The translations under genes and the position numbers were made by a program. Of a DNA stretch of 64,000 nt, positions 52,477 through 61,574 are shown one piece after another. The stretch is taken from the NCBI RefSeq assembly GCF_031127875.1, contig NZ_JARXIA010000001.1:310001-374000 (forward strand), in the 5' to 3' direction. Below the pieces are notes generated by a model. The model did not search any database. It saw nothing but the letters and a program-made list of their open reading frames with translations, and was not told the origin of the DNA. The DNA comes from Pelagicoccus sp. SDUM812005. Its GTDB lineage: Bacteria > Verrucomicrobiota > Verrucomicrobiia > Opitutales > Opitutaceae. The first letter of the stretch is position 1. Every line of letters begins with the position of its first letter.

Positions 52477-53055
52477 TTAGATCTTGTCGATGATCTTGTC
52501 GGCGAGACCGTAGTCGATGGCCTCTTGGGCGCTCATGTAGAAGTCGCGATCGGTGTCGGTCTGGATCTTTTCGAGCGGCTGTCCGGATGCCTCGGAGAGG
52601 ATGCGGTTGAGCTCTTCGCGAGTCTTTTCCATGTCTTGGGCGAAGATGTGGATGTCAACCGCTGGGCCTTGGAACTGCCCGCCGATGAGCGGCTGGTGGA
52701 TGAGGACCTTGGCGTGCGGGTAGAGCAGGCGGTTGCCCTTCTTGGGCGCCGACAGGAGAATGGATCCCATGGAGGCGGCGAGGCCGGTCACTACGACGGT
52801 TACCTCCGAGGAGATGAGCTTAATGGTGTCGTAGATGGCGAGGCCTGCGGTTACGGATCCGCCGGGAGTGTTGATGTAGAAAGTGATGTCTTTGCCGGGA
52901 GCGTCAGCTTCGAGGTAGAGCAGCTTTTCGGTGACGTCCTTGGCGGATTCGTCGGAAACTTGTCCCCATAGGAAAATCTTACGCTCTTCCAGGAACTTCT
53001 TCTGGATCTGCGAGCCGATTGGAGATTCTGATGATTTGTCTTCTTTTTTGGGCAT
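52477..53055 (-). CDS. clpP: ATP-dependent Clp protease proteolytic subunit
   Basis: A 192-residue serine protease subunit. Catalytic Ser95 in VTGLAASMGSILL, His120 in KVLIHQPLIGG, and the Asp from the DRDFYMSAQEA region. The N-terminus IQKKFLEERKIFLWGQV fits ClpP. GLAASMGS, where the classical enzyme has GQAASMAA, suggests a ClpP paralogue subtype; other clpP copies may exist. The ATG at 53055 is used. An inverted repeat sits just upstream. No clpX or tig is adjacent. Confidence 0.92.
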   Translation of the reverse strand: MPKKEDKSSESPIGSQIQKKFLEERKIFLWGQVSDESAKDVTEKLLYLEADAPGKDITFYINTPGGSVTAGLAIYDTIKLISSEVTVVVTGLAASMGSILLSAPKKGNRLLYPHAKVLIHQPLIGGQFQGPAVDIHIFAQDMEKTREELNRILSEASGQPLEKIQTDTDRDFYMSAQEAIDYGLADKIIDKI

Positions 53056-53076
53056 CTTGTAAATTGTTGGTTGTAG

Positions 53077-53093
53077 TTGTTGGTAGCCAACAA
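53077..53093. promoter_or_regulatory. Inverted repeat upstream of clpP
   Basis: TTGTTGG-TAG-CCAACAA, perfect 7-bp arms around 3 bases, centred about 30 bp upstream of the clpP start. It could be an operator or a 5' hairpin in the transcript. Confidence 0.45.
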
Positions 53094-53116
53094 GCTGCGA
53101 TTGGCAAGGAATTCGG

Positions 53117-53148
53117 CGAAAAAGGCGAGAACTGAAGTTCTCGCCTTT
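53117..53148 (-). terminator. Terminator at the end of the suf operon
   Basis: AAAGGCGAGAAC (53121-53132) and GTTCTCGCCTTT (53137-53148) form a perfect 12-bp stem with loop TGAA. On the - strand it is followed by TTTTTCG, downstream of the sufT stop at 53187. Confidence 0.9.
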
Positions 53149-53186
53149 GCTCAAAGTTTTCGATGGCGAGCGGGCTCGCGGTTGGC

Positions 53187-53765
53187 CTAAACGAGGCCGA
53201 GGATCATGCGGCCTTCTTCGCTGATCATGCTTTGGTCCCAAGCTGGCTCCCAGACGAGGTTGACCTCCGCTTCGTCGGCGCCGGGAACGAGCAGGATCTT
53301 GCTCTTGGCGTCTTCGGCGATGGCGGGCCCCATGCCGCAACCGGGAGCGGTCAGGGTCATCTGCACGACGACCTTGTTGGCGCTGTTCTCGGTTTCTTCG
53401 ACGACCATGGAGTAGACGAGGCCGAGGTCCACGATGTTGACCGGGATTTCGGGGTCGTAGACGTTGCGGAGCTGTTGCCAGATGGCCTCTTCGTCGGGGG
53501 CTTCGCCGGAGGGTTCGGCCTTCGACTGCTTGGCGGCTTCTTCGGCTGCAGCTTGCTCTGCGGCGATGTCGGATCCGAGAGCGTCGGCGTCGCGACCGTC
53601 GATACGGGCGAGCCCGTAGTCGGTCATGACCGTGTAGCTGCCGCCTAACTGCTGGGTGATGTGTACTTTTGAGAGAGCGGGGAGCTGGATGGGCTCGCCG
53701 CTGGGAATTTGTACCGCTTCAACCTCGCGAGTGAGGCTGCGTTGCTGCTGCTCTTCTGTTTGCAT
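53187..53765 (-). CDS. sufT: Fe-S cluster assembly protein SufT (MIP18/DUF59 family)
   Basis: A 192-residue protein. N-terminal about 80 residues specific to SufT (IQLPALSKVHITQQLGGSYT, then YGLARIDGRDADALG), an Ala/Glu linker, and the DUF59 domain from about 95: LRNVYDPEIPVNIVDLGLVYSM, TLTAPGCGMGPAIAED with the conserved Cys, and VNLVWEPAWDQSMISEEGR. SufT aids maturation of Fe-S proteins. It is the last gene of the operon, 50 bp after sufD, and before a terminator. Confidence 0.93.
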   Translation of the reverse strand: MQTEEQQQRSLTREVEAVQIPSGEPIQLPALSKVHITQQLGGSYTVMTDYGLARIDGRDADALGSDIAAEQAAAEEAAKQSKAEPSGEAPDEEAIWQQLRNVYDPEIPVNIVDLGLVYSMVVEETENSANKVVVQMTLTAPGCGMGPAIAEDAKSKILLVPGADEAEVNLVWEPAWDQSMISEEGRMILGLV

Positions 53766-53815
53766 GGTAGTCTATTGTGGTTCGCTGATCCAGGGCTGCG
53801 TGAGGCGGGCGCCTT

Positions 53816-55144
53816 CTACTTGGAGCGGCGTGTGAACTTGTTTTGGATGATCCGGCGGGCGTTTTCCGCTACGGTTTCGCAGGAGATGCGTTCGAGGACC
53901 TCCTCGAAGAAACCGTAAACGATTAACTCCTGCGCTTTCTCGCGCGGAATGCCGCGAGCGAGCATGTAGAAGATCTCTTCGTCCTCGATCTGGGAGGTCG
54001 TGGCGCCGTGGCTGCACTTGACGTCGTTGGCGTCGATTTCCAGTCCGGGCAGCGAGTTGGCTTCCGCGGTGCCGCTGAGCAGGAGGTTGCGGTTGGTCTG
54101 GTAGGCGTCGGTTTGCTGGGCGCCGGGGTCGACCTTGATCAAGCCGGAGAAGATGGTGCGGGCGTTGTCTACGAGCGCGTTCTTGAAGAGCAGGTCCGAA
54201 ACCGCGTGCGGGGCGGAGTGGGTCTGCAAGGTGCGCTGGTCGATTTCCTGCTCGTTGTCGGCGACGGCGAGGGAGAGCATTTCCACCTTGGACCCGGAGC
54301 CTTTGATTTGGCCGTGGGTTTCGGAGCGGTAGCGCTTGCAGCCAACGTTGACGCTGATGGTCTTAACGTTGGAGTCCTTGCCGGCGACGTTGGAGTTGAG
54401 CTGGAAGCCGAGCGTCTGCTCATTGAAGTTTTGCAGCAGGGTGTAGTCTACGGTGGAACCGACGCCGGCGAAGATGTGGTTCACGCCGCAGGAAAAGGCG
54501 GCTGCGTCTTCGGTGGCGGAGAGGTTGGCTTCCACGAGCTTCACTTTGGCGAAGTCCTCGGTGATGACGAGGGTGTGCGGGAAGATGGCGGAACCGGCGT
54601 TGATGCTCCAGTTGTAGACGACGAAGGCGTCTTCGATCTCCACGCCCTTGGGAACGTAGAGCAGGGCTCCGTTTTCCATGAAGGCCTGGTGCAAGGCGGC
54701 GAACTTTTCGGAGCCAAGGTCGGCCTTCTGCTTCATGAAGTAGTCCTTCACGATGTCGGCGTGCTTGGTGATCGCTTCGCGGAAGGGCGCCCAGATGACG
54801 CCTTTTTCCGCGAGCTCTGGCGAGATGCGGTCGGCTTGCAGGGTTTGGTCGTCGCCGAAGACGAAGCGTCCGGAAAAGTTCTCGATGAAGTTGGAGCGGG
54901 CTACGAGGGAGGCGGCGTCGCTGATGCTAGGCAGGGCGGCGAACTTGACGTCGTCCAGCTCGAGGCCTTTCACGGTGGCGAAGCGCCAGGGCTCGTCGCG
55001 GCGGGTTGGCAGGGCGATGTTTTCGAAGGTTTCGAAGGCTTCGGCCTTGCTGCTTTTCCACCATGCTGGAGCTGTATCCAGATCTTCGATATGGCGATTG
55101 AATGCCTCTTTGATCGGATTGATCGCGTCGCTGCTTTCGCTCAT
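53816..55144 (-). CDS. sufD: Fe-S cluster scaffold subunit SufD
   Basis: A 442-residue beta-helix subunit of the SufBCD scaffold. N-terminal helical part (SKAEAFETFENIALPTRRDEP, PWRFATVKGLEL), a right-handed beta-helix in the middle, and the conserved C-terminal DVKCSHGATTSQIEDEEIFY and ARGIPREKAQELIVYGFF. The His in SHGAT is needed for cluster assembly in E. coli SufD. I use the ATG at 55144; the GTG at 55171 adds nine residues. About 70 bp separate it from sufB. Confidence 0.94.
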   Translation of the reverse strand: MSESSDAINPIKEAFNRHIEDLDTAPAWWKSSKAEAFETFENIALPTRRDEPWRFATVKGLELDDVKFAALPSISDAASLVARSNFIENFSGRFVFGDDQTLQADRISPELAEKGVIWAPFREAITKHADIVKDYFMKQKADLGSEKFAALHQAFMENGALLYVPKGVEIEDAFVVYNWSINAGSAIFPHTLVITEDFAKVKLVEANLSATEDAAAFSCGVNHIFAGVGSTVDYTLLQNFNEQTLGFQLNSNVAGKDSNVKTISVNVGCKRYRSETHGQIKGSGSKVEMLSLAVADNEQEIDQRTLQTHSAPHAVSDLLFKNALVDNARTIFSGLIKVDPGAQQTDAYQTNRNLLLSGTAEANSLPGLEIDANDVKCSHGATTSQIEDEEIFYMLARGIPREKAQELIVYGFFEEVLERISCETVAENARRIIQNKFTRRSK

Positions 55145-55213
55145 GGGTGTGTCTGATGTAAGTGAACTCACTTGGTATTTGAAAATTGGAGATTCAAAAT
55201 TTGAAGATTCGGA

Positions 55214-56623
55214 CTACCCGACGGAGCCTTCCATTTCCAGTTCGATGAGGCGCTTGAGCTCCACGCTGTATTCCATGGGGAACTGGCGCGTGAGGTCGTT
55301 GACGAAGCCGTTGACGCTGAGGCTCATGGCTTCGCCTTCGCTCAGGCCGCGTTGCTGCATGTAGAAGATCTGTTCCGCGGAGACCTTGGATACGGAGGCT
55401 TCGTGCTGCACGGCGTTCTTGTTGCCGCGAACGGTGATGGCTGGGTAGGTGTCGGTGCGGGAGTTCTCGTTGATGAGGAGAGCGTCGCACTCGGTGTTGT
55501 TTTTGCAGCCCTTGAGGTTCTTGGGCATGTGGACCTGTCCACGGTAGGTGGAGCGGCCTTTGCCGACGCTGATGGACTTGGAGATGATGTTGCTGGTGGT
55601 TTCGTCCGCCGCGTGGATCATCTTGGCTCCGGTGTCCTGGTGCTGTCCGTCGTTGGCGAGGGCGATGGAGAGTACTTCTCCGCGAGCCTTCTTGCCCTTG
55701 AGGACGACGCCTGGGTACTTCATGGTGAGTCGGCTGCCGATGTTGCAGTCGATCCACTTGACGGTGGCGCCTTCGTGGGCGATGGCGCGCTTGGTCACGA
55801 GGTTGAAGACGTTGGAGGACCAGTTCTGTACGGTGACGTACTCGATCTTGGCGCCGGGCATGGCGACCAGTTCCACGACTGCGGAGTGCAGGGTGGCGGT
55901 GTCGAACTTAGGGGCGGTGCAGCCTTCCATGTAGGTGACCTCTGAGCCTTCGTCGGCGATGATGAGCGTGCGCTCGAACTGGCCGAAGTTTTCCGCGTTG
56001 ATGCGGAAGTAGGCTTGCAGCGGGTGGCTGACCTTGACGCCTGGCGGCACGTAGATGAAGGAGCCGCCGGAGAACACGGCGCTGTTGAGGGCGGAGAACT
56101 TGTTGTCGCCGGTAGGGATGACCTTGCCGAACCACTTCTTGAAGATTTCCGGGTGCTTCATGAGGCCTTCGGTGGAGCCCATGAAGATGACGCCCTGCTT
56201 GCCGACGCTCTCCTTGATGTTGGAGTAGGCGGCTTCGGAGTCGAACTGGGCTTCGACGCCGGCGAGGAACTTGCGTTCGTTTTCCGGGATGCCGAGGCGT
56301 TCGAAGGTTTGCTTCACGTCGTCAGGCACGTCGTCCCAAGACTTGGAGGCGCGGCTGCCGCCGGACAGGTAGTAGCGAATCTTGTCGAAGTCGATGTTCT
56401 CGAGGTCCTTGGTTGCCCAGTTGGTGGGCATGGGCTTGGACTCGAAGACCTTGAGGGCGCGCTTGCGGAAGTCGCGGATCCATTGGTCCTCTTCTTTGAC
56501 GTCGCAAATGTAGTCGATAACCTTTTCGGAAAGGCCGATTCCTGCGTCGTACTTGTGACTTTCGGTGAAGCGGAAATTGCCTTTCTCGCGATCGACTTCG
56601 ATCTCTGAATTTGGTGTAACCAT
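55214..56623 (-). CDS. sufB: Fe-S cluster scaffold subunit SufB
   Basis: A 469-residue core scaffold where the nascent cluster forms with SufC and SufD. SufB features: [18 protein letters not shown] at the start, [56 protein letters not shown] with a conserved Cys, [15 protein letters not shown], and [19 protein letters not shown] with the essential Cys region. Length is normal. It is third in the operon after the regulator and sufC. Confidence 0.96.
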   Translation of the reverse strand: MVTPNSEIEVDREKGNFRFTESHKYDAGIGLSEKVIDYICDVKEEDQWIRDFRKRALKVFESKPMPTNWATKDLENIDFDKIRYYLSGGSRASKSWDDVPDDVKQTFERLGIPENERKFLAGVEAQFDSEAAYSNIKESVGKQGVIFMGSTEGLMKHPEIFKKWFGKVIPTGDNKFSALNSAVFSGGSFIYVPPGVKVSHPLQAYFRINAENFGQFERTLIIADEGSEVTYMEGCTAPKFDTATLHSAVVELVAMPGAKIEYVTVQNWSSNVFNLVTKRAIAHEGATVKWIDCNIGSRLTMKYPGVVLKGKKARGEVLSIALANDGQHQDTGAKMIHAADETTSNIISKSISVGKGRSTYRGQVHMPKNLKGCKNNTECDALLINENSRTDTYPAITVRGNKNAVQHEASVSKVSAEQIFYMQQRGLSEGEAMSLSVNGFVNDLTRQFPMEYSVELKRLIELEMEGSVG

Positions 56624-56654
56624 GATTTGGGTACTTGGTTCTAGGTTTTAGGTG

Positions 56655-56675
56655 CTAGGTTCGTTGATAACCTAG
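56655..56675. repeat. Small hairpin with CTAGGTT repeats between sufC and sufB
   Basis: CTAGGTT-CGTTGAT-AACCTAG, perfect 7-bp arms, with an extra direct CTAGGTT copy at 56641-56647. It sits in the 56-bp sufC-sufB spacer, with no T-run, so it is more likely an mRNA stability or processing element than a terminator. Confidence 0.45.
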
Positions 56676-56679
56676 AGGC

Positions 56680-57447
<768 letters not shown>

Positions 57448-57514
57448 GATCTGAATGTGTTTTGTCCGCTGCTTTGGCTGGCGGGTTTGTTATTTAGAAA
57501 GGTTTTGCTTGGGT

Positions 57515-57937
57515 TTAGGATCTGGCTGCCTTGCCGCGGAAGGTGATGTCGATGGAGCTGACGTCGAATCCTTCGGGGAGGAGGTGGGTCAGCTGGGAAA
57601 TGGTGGCGGGGTCGAGCTGCACGTCGTAGATGGTGCCCGACTCGTTGTCGTGGAAGTGGGCGTGCTCGGTGAGGTTGGGGCAGTAGCGGGTGGATTCGCG
57701 CTCGAGGTGGACCTGCTTGACGAGGTCGCACTGGACGAGGGTATCGAGGCAGTTGTAAACCGTTGCGAGCGAGATGGTTGGCATTTCTTGCTTGGCGCGG
57801 GCGAAGATTTCGTCGGCGGTGGGGTGGTCCCGCTTGGATAGGATCGCGTCGTATACGATCTCGCGCTGGCGAGTCGAACGAAGACCGGAAGCGGCGAGCT
57901 TCTGGTGGAGGATCTCTGATCTGACTTCGTTGTTCAT
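57515..57937 (-). CDS. Fur/PerR-family metalloregulator leading the suf operon
   Basis: A 140-residue Fur-family repressor. Winged helix: [47 protein letters not shown]; metal region: [18 protein letters not shown]. The CxxC pair of the structural zinc site found in most Fur/PerR proteins is missing (HDNESG stands in its place), and so is the second C-terminal pair. The remaining Cys lie in [10 protein letters not shown] and RYCPN. The start at ATG 57937 follows three regular inverted repeats. It likely represses itself and sufCBDT in response to iron or peroxide; which one cannot be decided from sequence. Confidence 0.88.
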   Translation of the reverse strand: MNNEVRSEILHQKLAASGLRSTRQREIVYDAILSKRDHPTADEIFARAKQEMPTISLATVYNCLDTLVQCDLVKQVHLERESTRYCPNLTEHAHFHDNESGTIYDVQLDPATISQLTHLLPEGFDVSSIDITFRGKAARS

Positions 57938-57960
57938 TTGGATTTTGGCGGCGTTCTTAT

Positions 57961-58033
57961 TTAGAATAACTCTAAGTCGCAGTATCAAACTGGAATAATT
58001 CTAAATATCAAGTGAAAATTGGAATCGTTCCAA
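57961..58033. promoter_or_regulatory. Three Fur/PerR-like boxes at exact 29-bp spacing
   Basis: Read on the - strand these are 7-1-7 inverted repeats: TTAGAGT-T-ATTCTAA (57961-57975), TTAGAAT-T-ATTCCAG (57990-58004), TTGGAAC-G-ATTCCAA (58019-58033). Half-site matches are 6/7, 5/7 and 6/7. Centres at 57968, 57997 and 58026 are exactly 29 bp apart. They lie directly upstream of the Fur-like gene. The form matches the known PerR/Fur consensus TTATAATNATTATAA. Confidence 0.75.
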
Positions 58034-58146
58034 GTAAAGGAAAAAGCAGCGTTTGTTTCAGAAGCCCGCCGGAGGCAGGGAAGCCTGTTCGGCTTCGTCA
58101 GGTGGGAGCTGCGGGGGAGGCCTAGCGGCGAATCCGATCGGCTGGG

Positions 58147-58698
58147 CTACAGCTTCTGGATGGAGTCGGTGAGGGCGACTTCGCCGGCTTGTACGACTTG
58201 GCAGAGGATGCCGCGGAAGCGGTGCGGCTTGTTTTCGGGGAGGTTTATCCACTTGATGGATTCGCTGCCGTGGCGCTTGTTCCACTTGGAACAGGCGGTA
58301 TTGAAGACGTCGGAAACCTCGATGACGGCGGTGCCGATCTTGAGGCGTTGGCCGACGGGCAGGTTTGCTTCCGAGAAATCCATGTCGGCGATGATGTTGT
58401 CGCCGGGGTAGGTCATGCAGTCGGGATCGCGGCGGATGAGCTGCAGGATGCGGGAACCGAGGATACAGACTTGGATGCGTGGATCGGGCTTGCCGTCGGC
58501 GGTGTACATCCAGGTTTTTCGTATCCAGCGATCGCCTACGACGCCTTGTTCGGGGTGGAGTTGAAGTTTGGATACGAAGGTACGTTCGCCTTCGTTGGGG
58601 CGCACGCACAAGGTGAGGATGGGGGCGTGGTCCTTGGGAGCGGCGAGGGCCCAGTCGCGTCGGGCGTTGAGGAATTCGATGGTTGCTTGCTGGGACAT
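58147..58698 (-). CDS. MOSC-domain protein
   Basis: A 183-residue MOSC (molybdenum cofactor sulfurase C-terminal) protein: LQLHPEQGVVGDRW, PGDNIIADMDFSEANLPVG, LKIGTAVIEVSDVFNTACSKW with the conserved Cys, and RGILCQVVQAGEVAL. MOSC proteins bind or transfer the molybdenum cofactor or handle sulfur groups; the free-standing type is like YiiM. It is the last gene of a group with a TPR-like membrane protein (4-bp gap) and a GGCT-like gene. Confidence 0.85.
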   Translation of the reverse strand: MSQQATIEFLNARRDWALAAPKDHAPILTLCVRPNEGERTFVSKLQLHPEQGVVGDRWIRKTWMYTADGKPDPRIQVCILGSRILQLIRRDPDCMTYPGDNIIADMDFSEANLPVGQRLKIGTAVIEVSDVFNTACSKWNKRHGSESIKWINLPENKPHRFRGILCQVVQAGEVALTDSIQKL

Positions 58699-58702
58699 GG
58701 TT

Positions 58703-60721
58703 CTAGGCGTCGAGCGGATCGGCGTGGGTGGCTTGGGCGGGGAGCAGGGCGGTTTCCAGTTGAAGCAGCCAGCGCGAGATGAATTCGTCCATGTTTTCCT
58801 GGGCGTTTCGCAGCGCGTTCAGGCTGTTGTCCAGCTTTTGGAAGATGTTTTCTTTGTCGGAGCTGGAAACTTGCTTGGAGTAGTGGATGAGCTTGAGGAG
58901 GTTGGTGATTTGCTTGATGACGCGAATGCGCTGGGCTTCGACGTTTTGGGCTTCCTTGGCTTGGATTATCCGGAGGCTTCGTTCGTGGAAGGCGAGACCC
59001 TGGGCGAGCCAAACGGGCCGTTCTTCGGCTGTGAGCACGCCGTTGGCGCAGGCGGTGAGCAGGGCGCTGGCAAGGTCGTTTGCGCCTTCGGGGTATTCGG
59101 TGTTCTGCGGCGAGAGCTGCTCGACTTGTTGGAGCCGGTAGCTGGGCGGCTGTTCTGGGGAGTCTTTCGTCTGGCCTTCGATCAGGAGGCGGCCGTAGTG
59201 GGGGATTTCTTTGAACCGCCCCATGAGGGCGTAGAGTAGGATGAGGTTCGCGATGGAGTAGTGGCCGGCCGCTCCGGTAGCTCGGGCGAACACGGCTTTC
59301 ATTTCCGATTCGGCTTGTTTCCAGAGTTTGGCGGCGGCGTCGGAGTGGGCGAGGGGCTCGTTGGCACAAGCGGCGAGGCGGATCGTCGCTTGCGGCTCTT
59401 TGCTCAGGATGGCTCCCAGCCACATGGCGACGTAGGCCCGGTTGCCGGAGCTCAGGTCCACGATATCGGGCGCCTTTTTGGCGGTGGCGACTTGGATGGC
59501 GCGGGAGTACTGGTCGTAGGCGGCGGCGTAGGAGTCGGCGATTTCCTTATGGGACTGCGGGTTTTGCAGGCCGATCTGCTCGAGGCTGTGCAGGGAAAAG
59601 GCGTATTGGTGGAGGGCGATGGGGGAGTCCTTGAGCAGCTTGACGGCTTGTTTCGCCTTTTCTTGGTTGTCGCGAGCGATGAGGATGGCTTGTTCCTCGT
59701 TGTCGTACTTGCCGATGCGGTGGAGCCACTGGTTGGTGAGAAAGCAGAGGAGGGTTGTGGCGAGGCCTTTGTATTTGGAGCGGAGGGCTTTGGTGGGGAG
59801 GCGTTCCTTGTCCTCGCAAAGCTGCAAGACGTGGGTGAGGCGGTTTTTGGAGCGTTCCAGGTAGGCGGTGTTGGTGCGGCGGTAGGCGTTCATGGCCGCG
59901 AGGTAGAGCTCGGCTAGGAGGAAGCTGGGGTCGTCCTCGAGGGCGAGTCGAAATTGTTGGGCGGCTTCTTCGAACTCGTCGCTGTCGGCTTCGCCGGTTT
60001 GGTAGATCTTTTCCCAGATGCGGAAGGCTTGGTCGTAGTGGCGGAAGGCGGCGTAATGGGTGGTGAGCTCCGCGGCGTTCATCTCGTGGTACATGCGGCA
60101 TGCGGTTTCGCGGATGCAGGTCTCGAGGGTCGACTCGTCGACTTGGATGTCGTGCGTGTTCTCGTTTTGGGAGAAGGCGTGGGCGCTGACGTTGTCTGGG
60201 CGAGAGCGGGCGATGGAGATGCGGAAGGAGCGCTTGTTGACGGTTCCCTTGAGCGGCTTGGAGAGGATGGAGATGAGGTTGCTTTGCAGCGGGAAGGCGT
60301 ATTCGACGAAGTCGAGAATGCGATCGAGGAGCGTGGGTTCGTTGCGGGCGGATTTGTCGATCTGCCGGAACTCGCTGGCAAAGGCTTTTACGAAGCCGAT
60401 CTCGTAGCCTTCTGAGAGGCGGTTCAGCTCGGATCGGAGGAGTCGGTCGGCTTGTTTGAAGTCGCTTCCGAGGGCTTCTTTGGTGCCGGGGGCGAAGAAG
60501 TAGAGGATGTGCTTGCGGTAGCGGAAGGCTCGGAGACCGATGGAGCCGAGGTAGAGTGCGATCAGTCCGTAGAAGACGTACTTGACGAGGGGCGACTGGG
60601 GGCCGAATTCGACGGCCAGCAACGCGAGGACGAGGATAACGATCAGCGCGTTGCGGAGGGCGGGCAGGGCTTTCGCTTTCCAGAAGGATTGGGGAGGAGC
60701 GGGGTGCGGCGGCGAATTCAT
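58703..60721 (-). CDS. Large membrane-anchored helical-repeat (TPR-like) protein
   Basis: A 672-residue protein I do not recognise as a named family. Two membrane segments at about 20-65 (NALIVILVLALLAVEFG and VKYVFYGLIALYLGSIGL) would leave the rest in the cytoplasm. After a conserved-looking segment at 80-210, the region from about 215 to 640 is all helical, with TPR-like pairs (FEEAAQQFRLALEDDPSFLLAELYL; split by me, not a full match) and many Ala/Leu helices. Probably a scaffold. Upstream is the GGCT-like gene (12 bp), downstream the MOSC gene (4 bp). Confidence 0.7.
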   Translation of the reverse strand: MNSPPHPAPPQSFWKAKALPALRNALIVILVLALLAVEFGPQSPLVKYVFYGLIALYLGSIGLRAFRYRKHILYFFAPGTKEALGSDFKQADRLLRSELNRLSEGYEIGFVKAFASEFRQIDKSARNEPTLLDRILDFVEYAFPLQSNLISILSKPLKGTVNKRSFRISIARSRPDNVSAHAFSQNENTHDIQVDESTLETCIRETACRMYHEMNAAELTTHYAAFRHYDQAFRIWEKIYQTGEADSDEFEEAAQQFRLALEDDPSFLLAELYLAAMNAYRRTNTAYLERSKNRLTHVLQLCEDKERLPTKALRSKYKGLATTLLCFLTNQWLHRIGKYDNEEQAILIARDNQEKAKQAVKLLKDSPIALHQYAFSLHSLEQIGLQNPQSHKEIADSYAAAYDQYSRAIQVATAKKAPDIVDLSSGNRAYVAMWLGAILSKEPQATIRLAACANEPLAHSDAAAKLWKQAESEMKAVFARATGAAGHYSIANLILLYALMGRFKEIPHYGRLLIEGQTKDSPEQPPSYRLQQVEQLSPQNTEYPEGANDLASALLTACANGVLTAEERPVWLAQGLAFHERSLRIIQAKEAQNVEAQRIRVIKQITNLLKLIHYSKQVSSSDKENIFQKLDNSLNALRNAQENMDEFISRWLLQLETALLPAQATHADPLDA

Positions 60722-60733
60722 TGAGTGAGGAGC

Positions 60734-61414
60734 TTAGGCTTTAAGGAATCCGGAGGATTCTTCCCACTTGGAAATGGGGGTCTCTCCGTCGCCGAGGTAG
60801 GTGGTGTCGAGGAAGTAGCGTAGGAAGTCCTTGGATACGTCTTCCGCTCCGTCGCGGCAAATCTTGTGGTATTCGGGAAGCGGCGGACTGGCAGCGGTAA
60901 AGGGGTGGCTTGGGGAGGACGCGTTTGCAGGGCAGTCGAGGGTGTAGGCGATGCGATAGGGGGCGTTTGGCGAGTTCCAGCGGAAGGCGGGCACGGGCTG
61001 GAGTCCGTAGGCGAATTCCCTTTCGCGGAAGGCGGGTATGTCTTCTATGAATACGCGGGTGAGGATACCGTTGTATCGGTCTTCCGGGCGGTAGGTGGCT
61101 TTGCTGTCCAGGGCGGCGAAATCGCCTGTTTTTTGGTAGCGTTTTTGCAGGAAGGCTGCGGGGAAGCGGTAGGAGTATTGTCGGCGGGCTCCAAAAACGA
61201 TGGCAGGTTCCCGTGCGGCTCGGTCCGAGGTGTCGATGGTGCGGGCTGCGGAACCAAGGGAAAGGAGGCTGCCGTAGCCCACGAGCCAGAAGTAGCTTTG
61301 CCCCTCGCTTTTCAAGGCGCTCTCCAGGGTGTCCCATGGGTAGGGGTAGGCGGGCGCAGCCTTGGCTTCTTCGATGGCGGCTTGGATTCGTGCTTCGGAA
61401 ATCTGTGGGTACAT
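60734..61414 (-). CDS. Gamma-glutamylcyclotransferase-like protein
   Basis: A 226-residue protein whose core starts FWLVGYGSLLSLGSAARTI, the glycine loop of the GGCT/AIG2 fold, followed by a basic strand VFGARRQYSYRFP and NGILTRVFIEDIPAFREREF, in which Glu could serve as the catalytic acid. Members make 5-oxoproline from gamma-glutamyl peptides, but this protein is longer than usual at both ends, so the substrate is open. First of three closely spaced genes. Confidence 0.65.
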   Translation of the reverse strand: MYPQISEARIQAAIEEAKAAPAYPYPWDTLESALKSEGQSYFWLVGYGSLLSLGSAARTIDTSDRAAREPAIVFGARRQYSYRFPAAFLQKRYQKTGDFAALDSKATYRPEDRYNGILTRVFIEDIPAFREREFAYGLQPVPAFRWNSPNAPYRIAYTLDCPANASSPSHPFTAASPPLPEYHKICRDGAEDVSKDFLRYFLDTTYLGDGETPISKWEESSGFLKA

Positions 61415-61501
61415 CGCGGCGTTGGGACGGATACGGTAGGAGTAGGGCTAATCGGAGGGGCTGATGGCTGCAATGAGAATTCGGACCGGAGTTCCGCCCA
61501 T

Positions 61502-61532
61502 AAAAAAACGCTGCTTTGGAGAAGCAGCGTTT
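61502..61532 (-). terminator. Terminator after the lpd gene
   Basis: AAACGCTGCTT (61506-61516) and AAGCAGCGTTT (61522-61532) pair perfectly around TGGAG. On the - strand they are followed by a T-run. It closes the transcript ending with lpd at 61575. Confidence 0.9.
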
Positions 61533-61574
61533 GAATAGAAGTACGGGCTCTGCGGCGTGGCCCGAGGTTCGGAC

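Noticed and set aside
53056-53340. 95-residue N-terminal extension of clpP
   Set aside because: It would run through the suf terminator hairpin and has no ClpP features; the ATG at 53055 fits the family.
54008-55156. 382-codon open frame on the + strand
   Set aside because: Antisense to sufD, which is complete and conserved.
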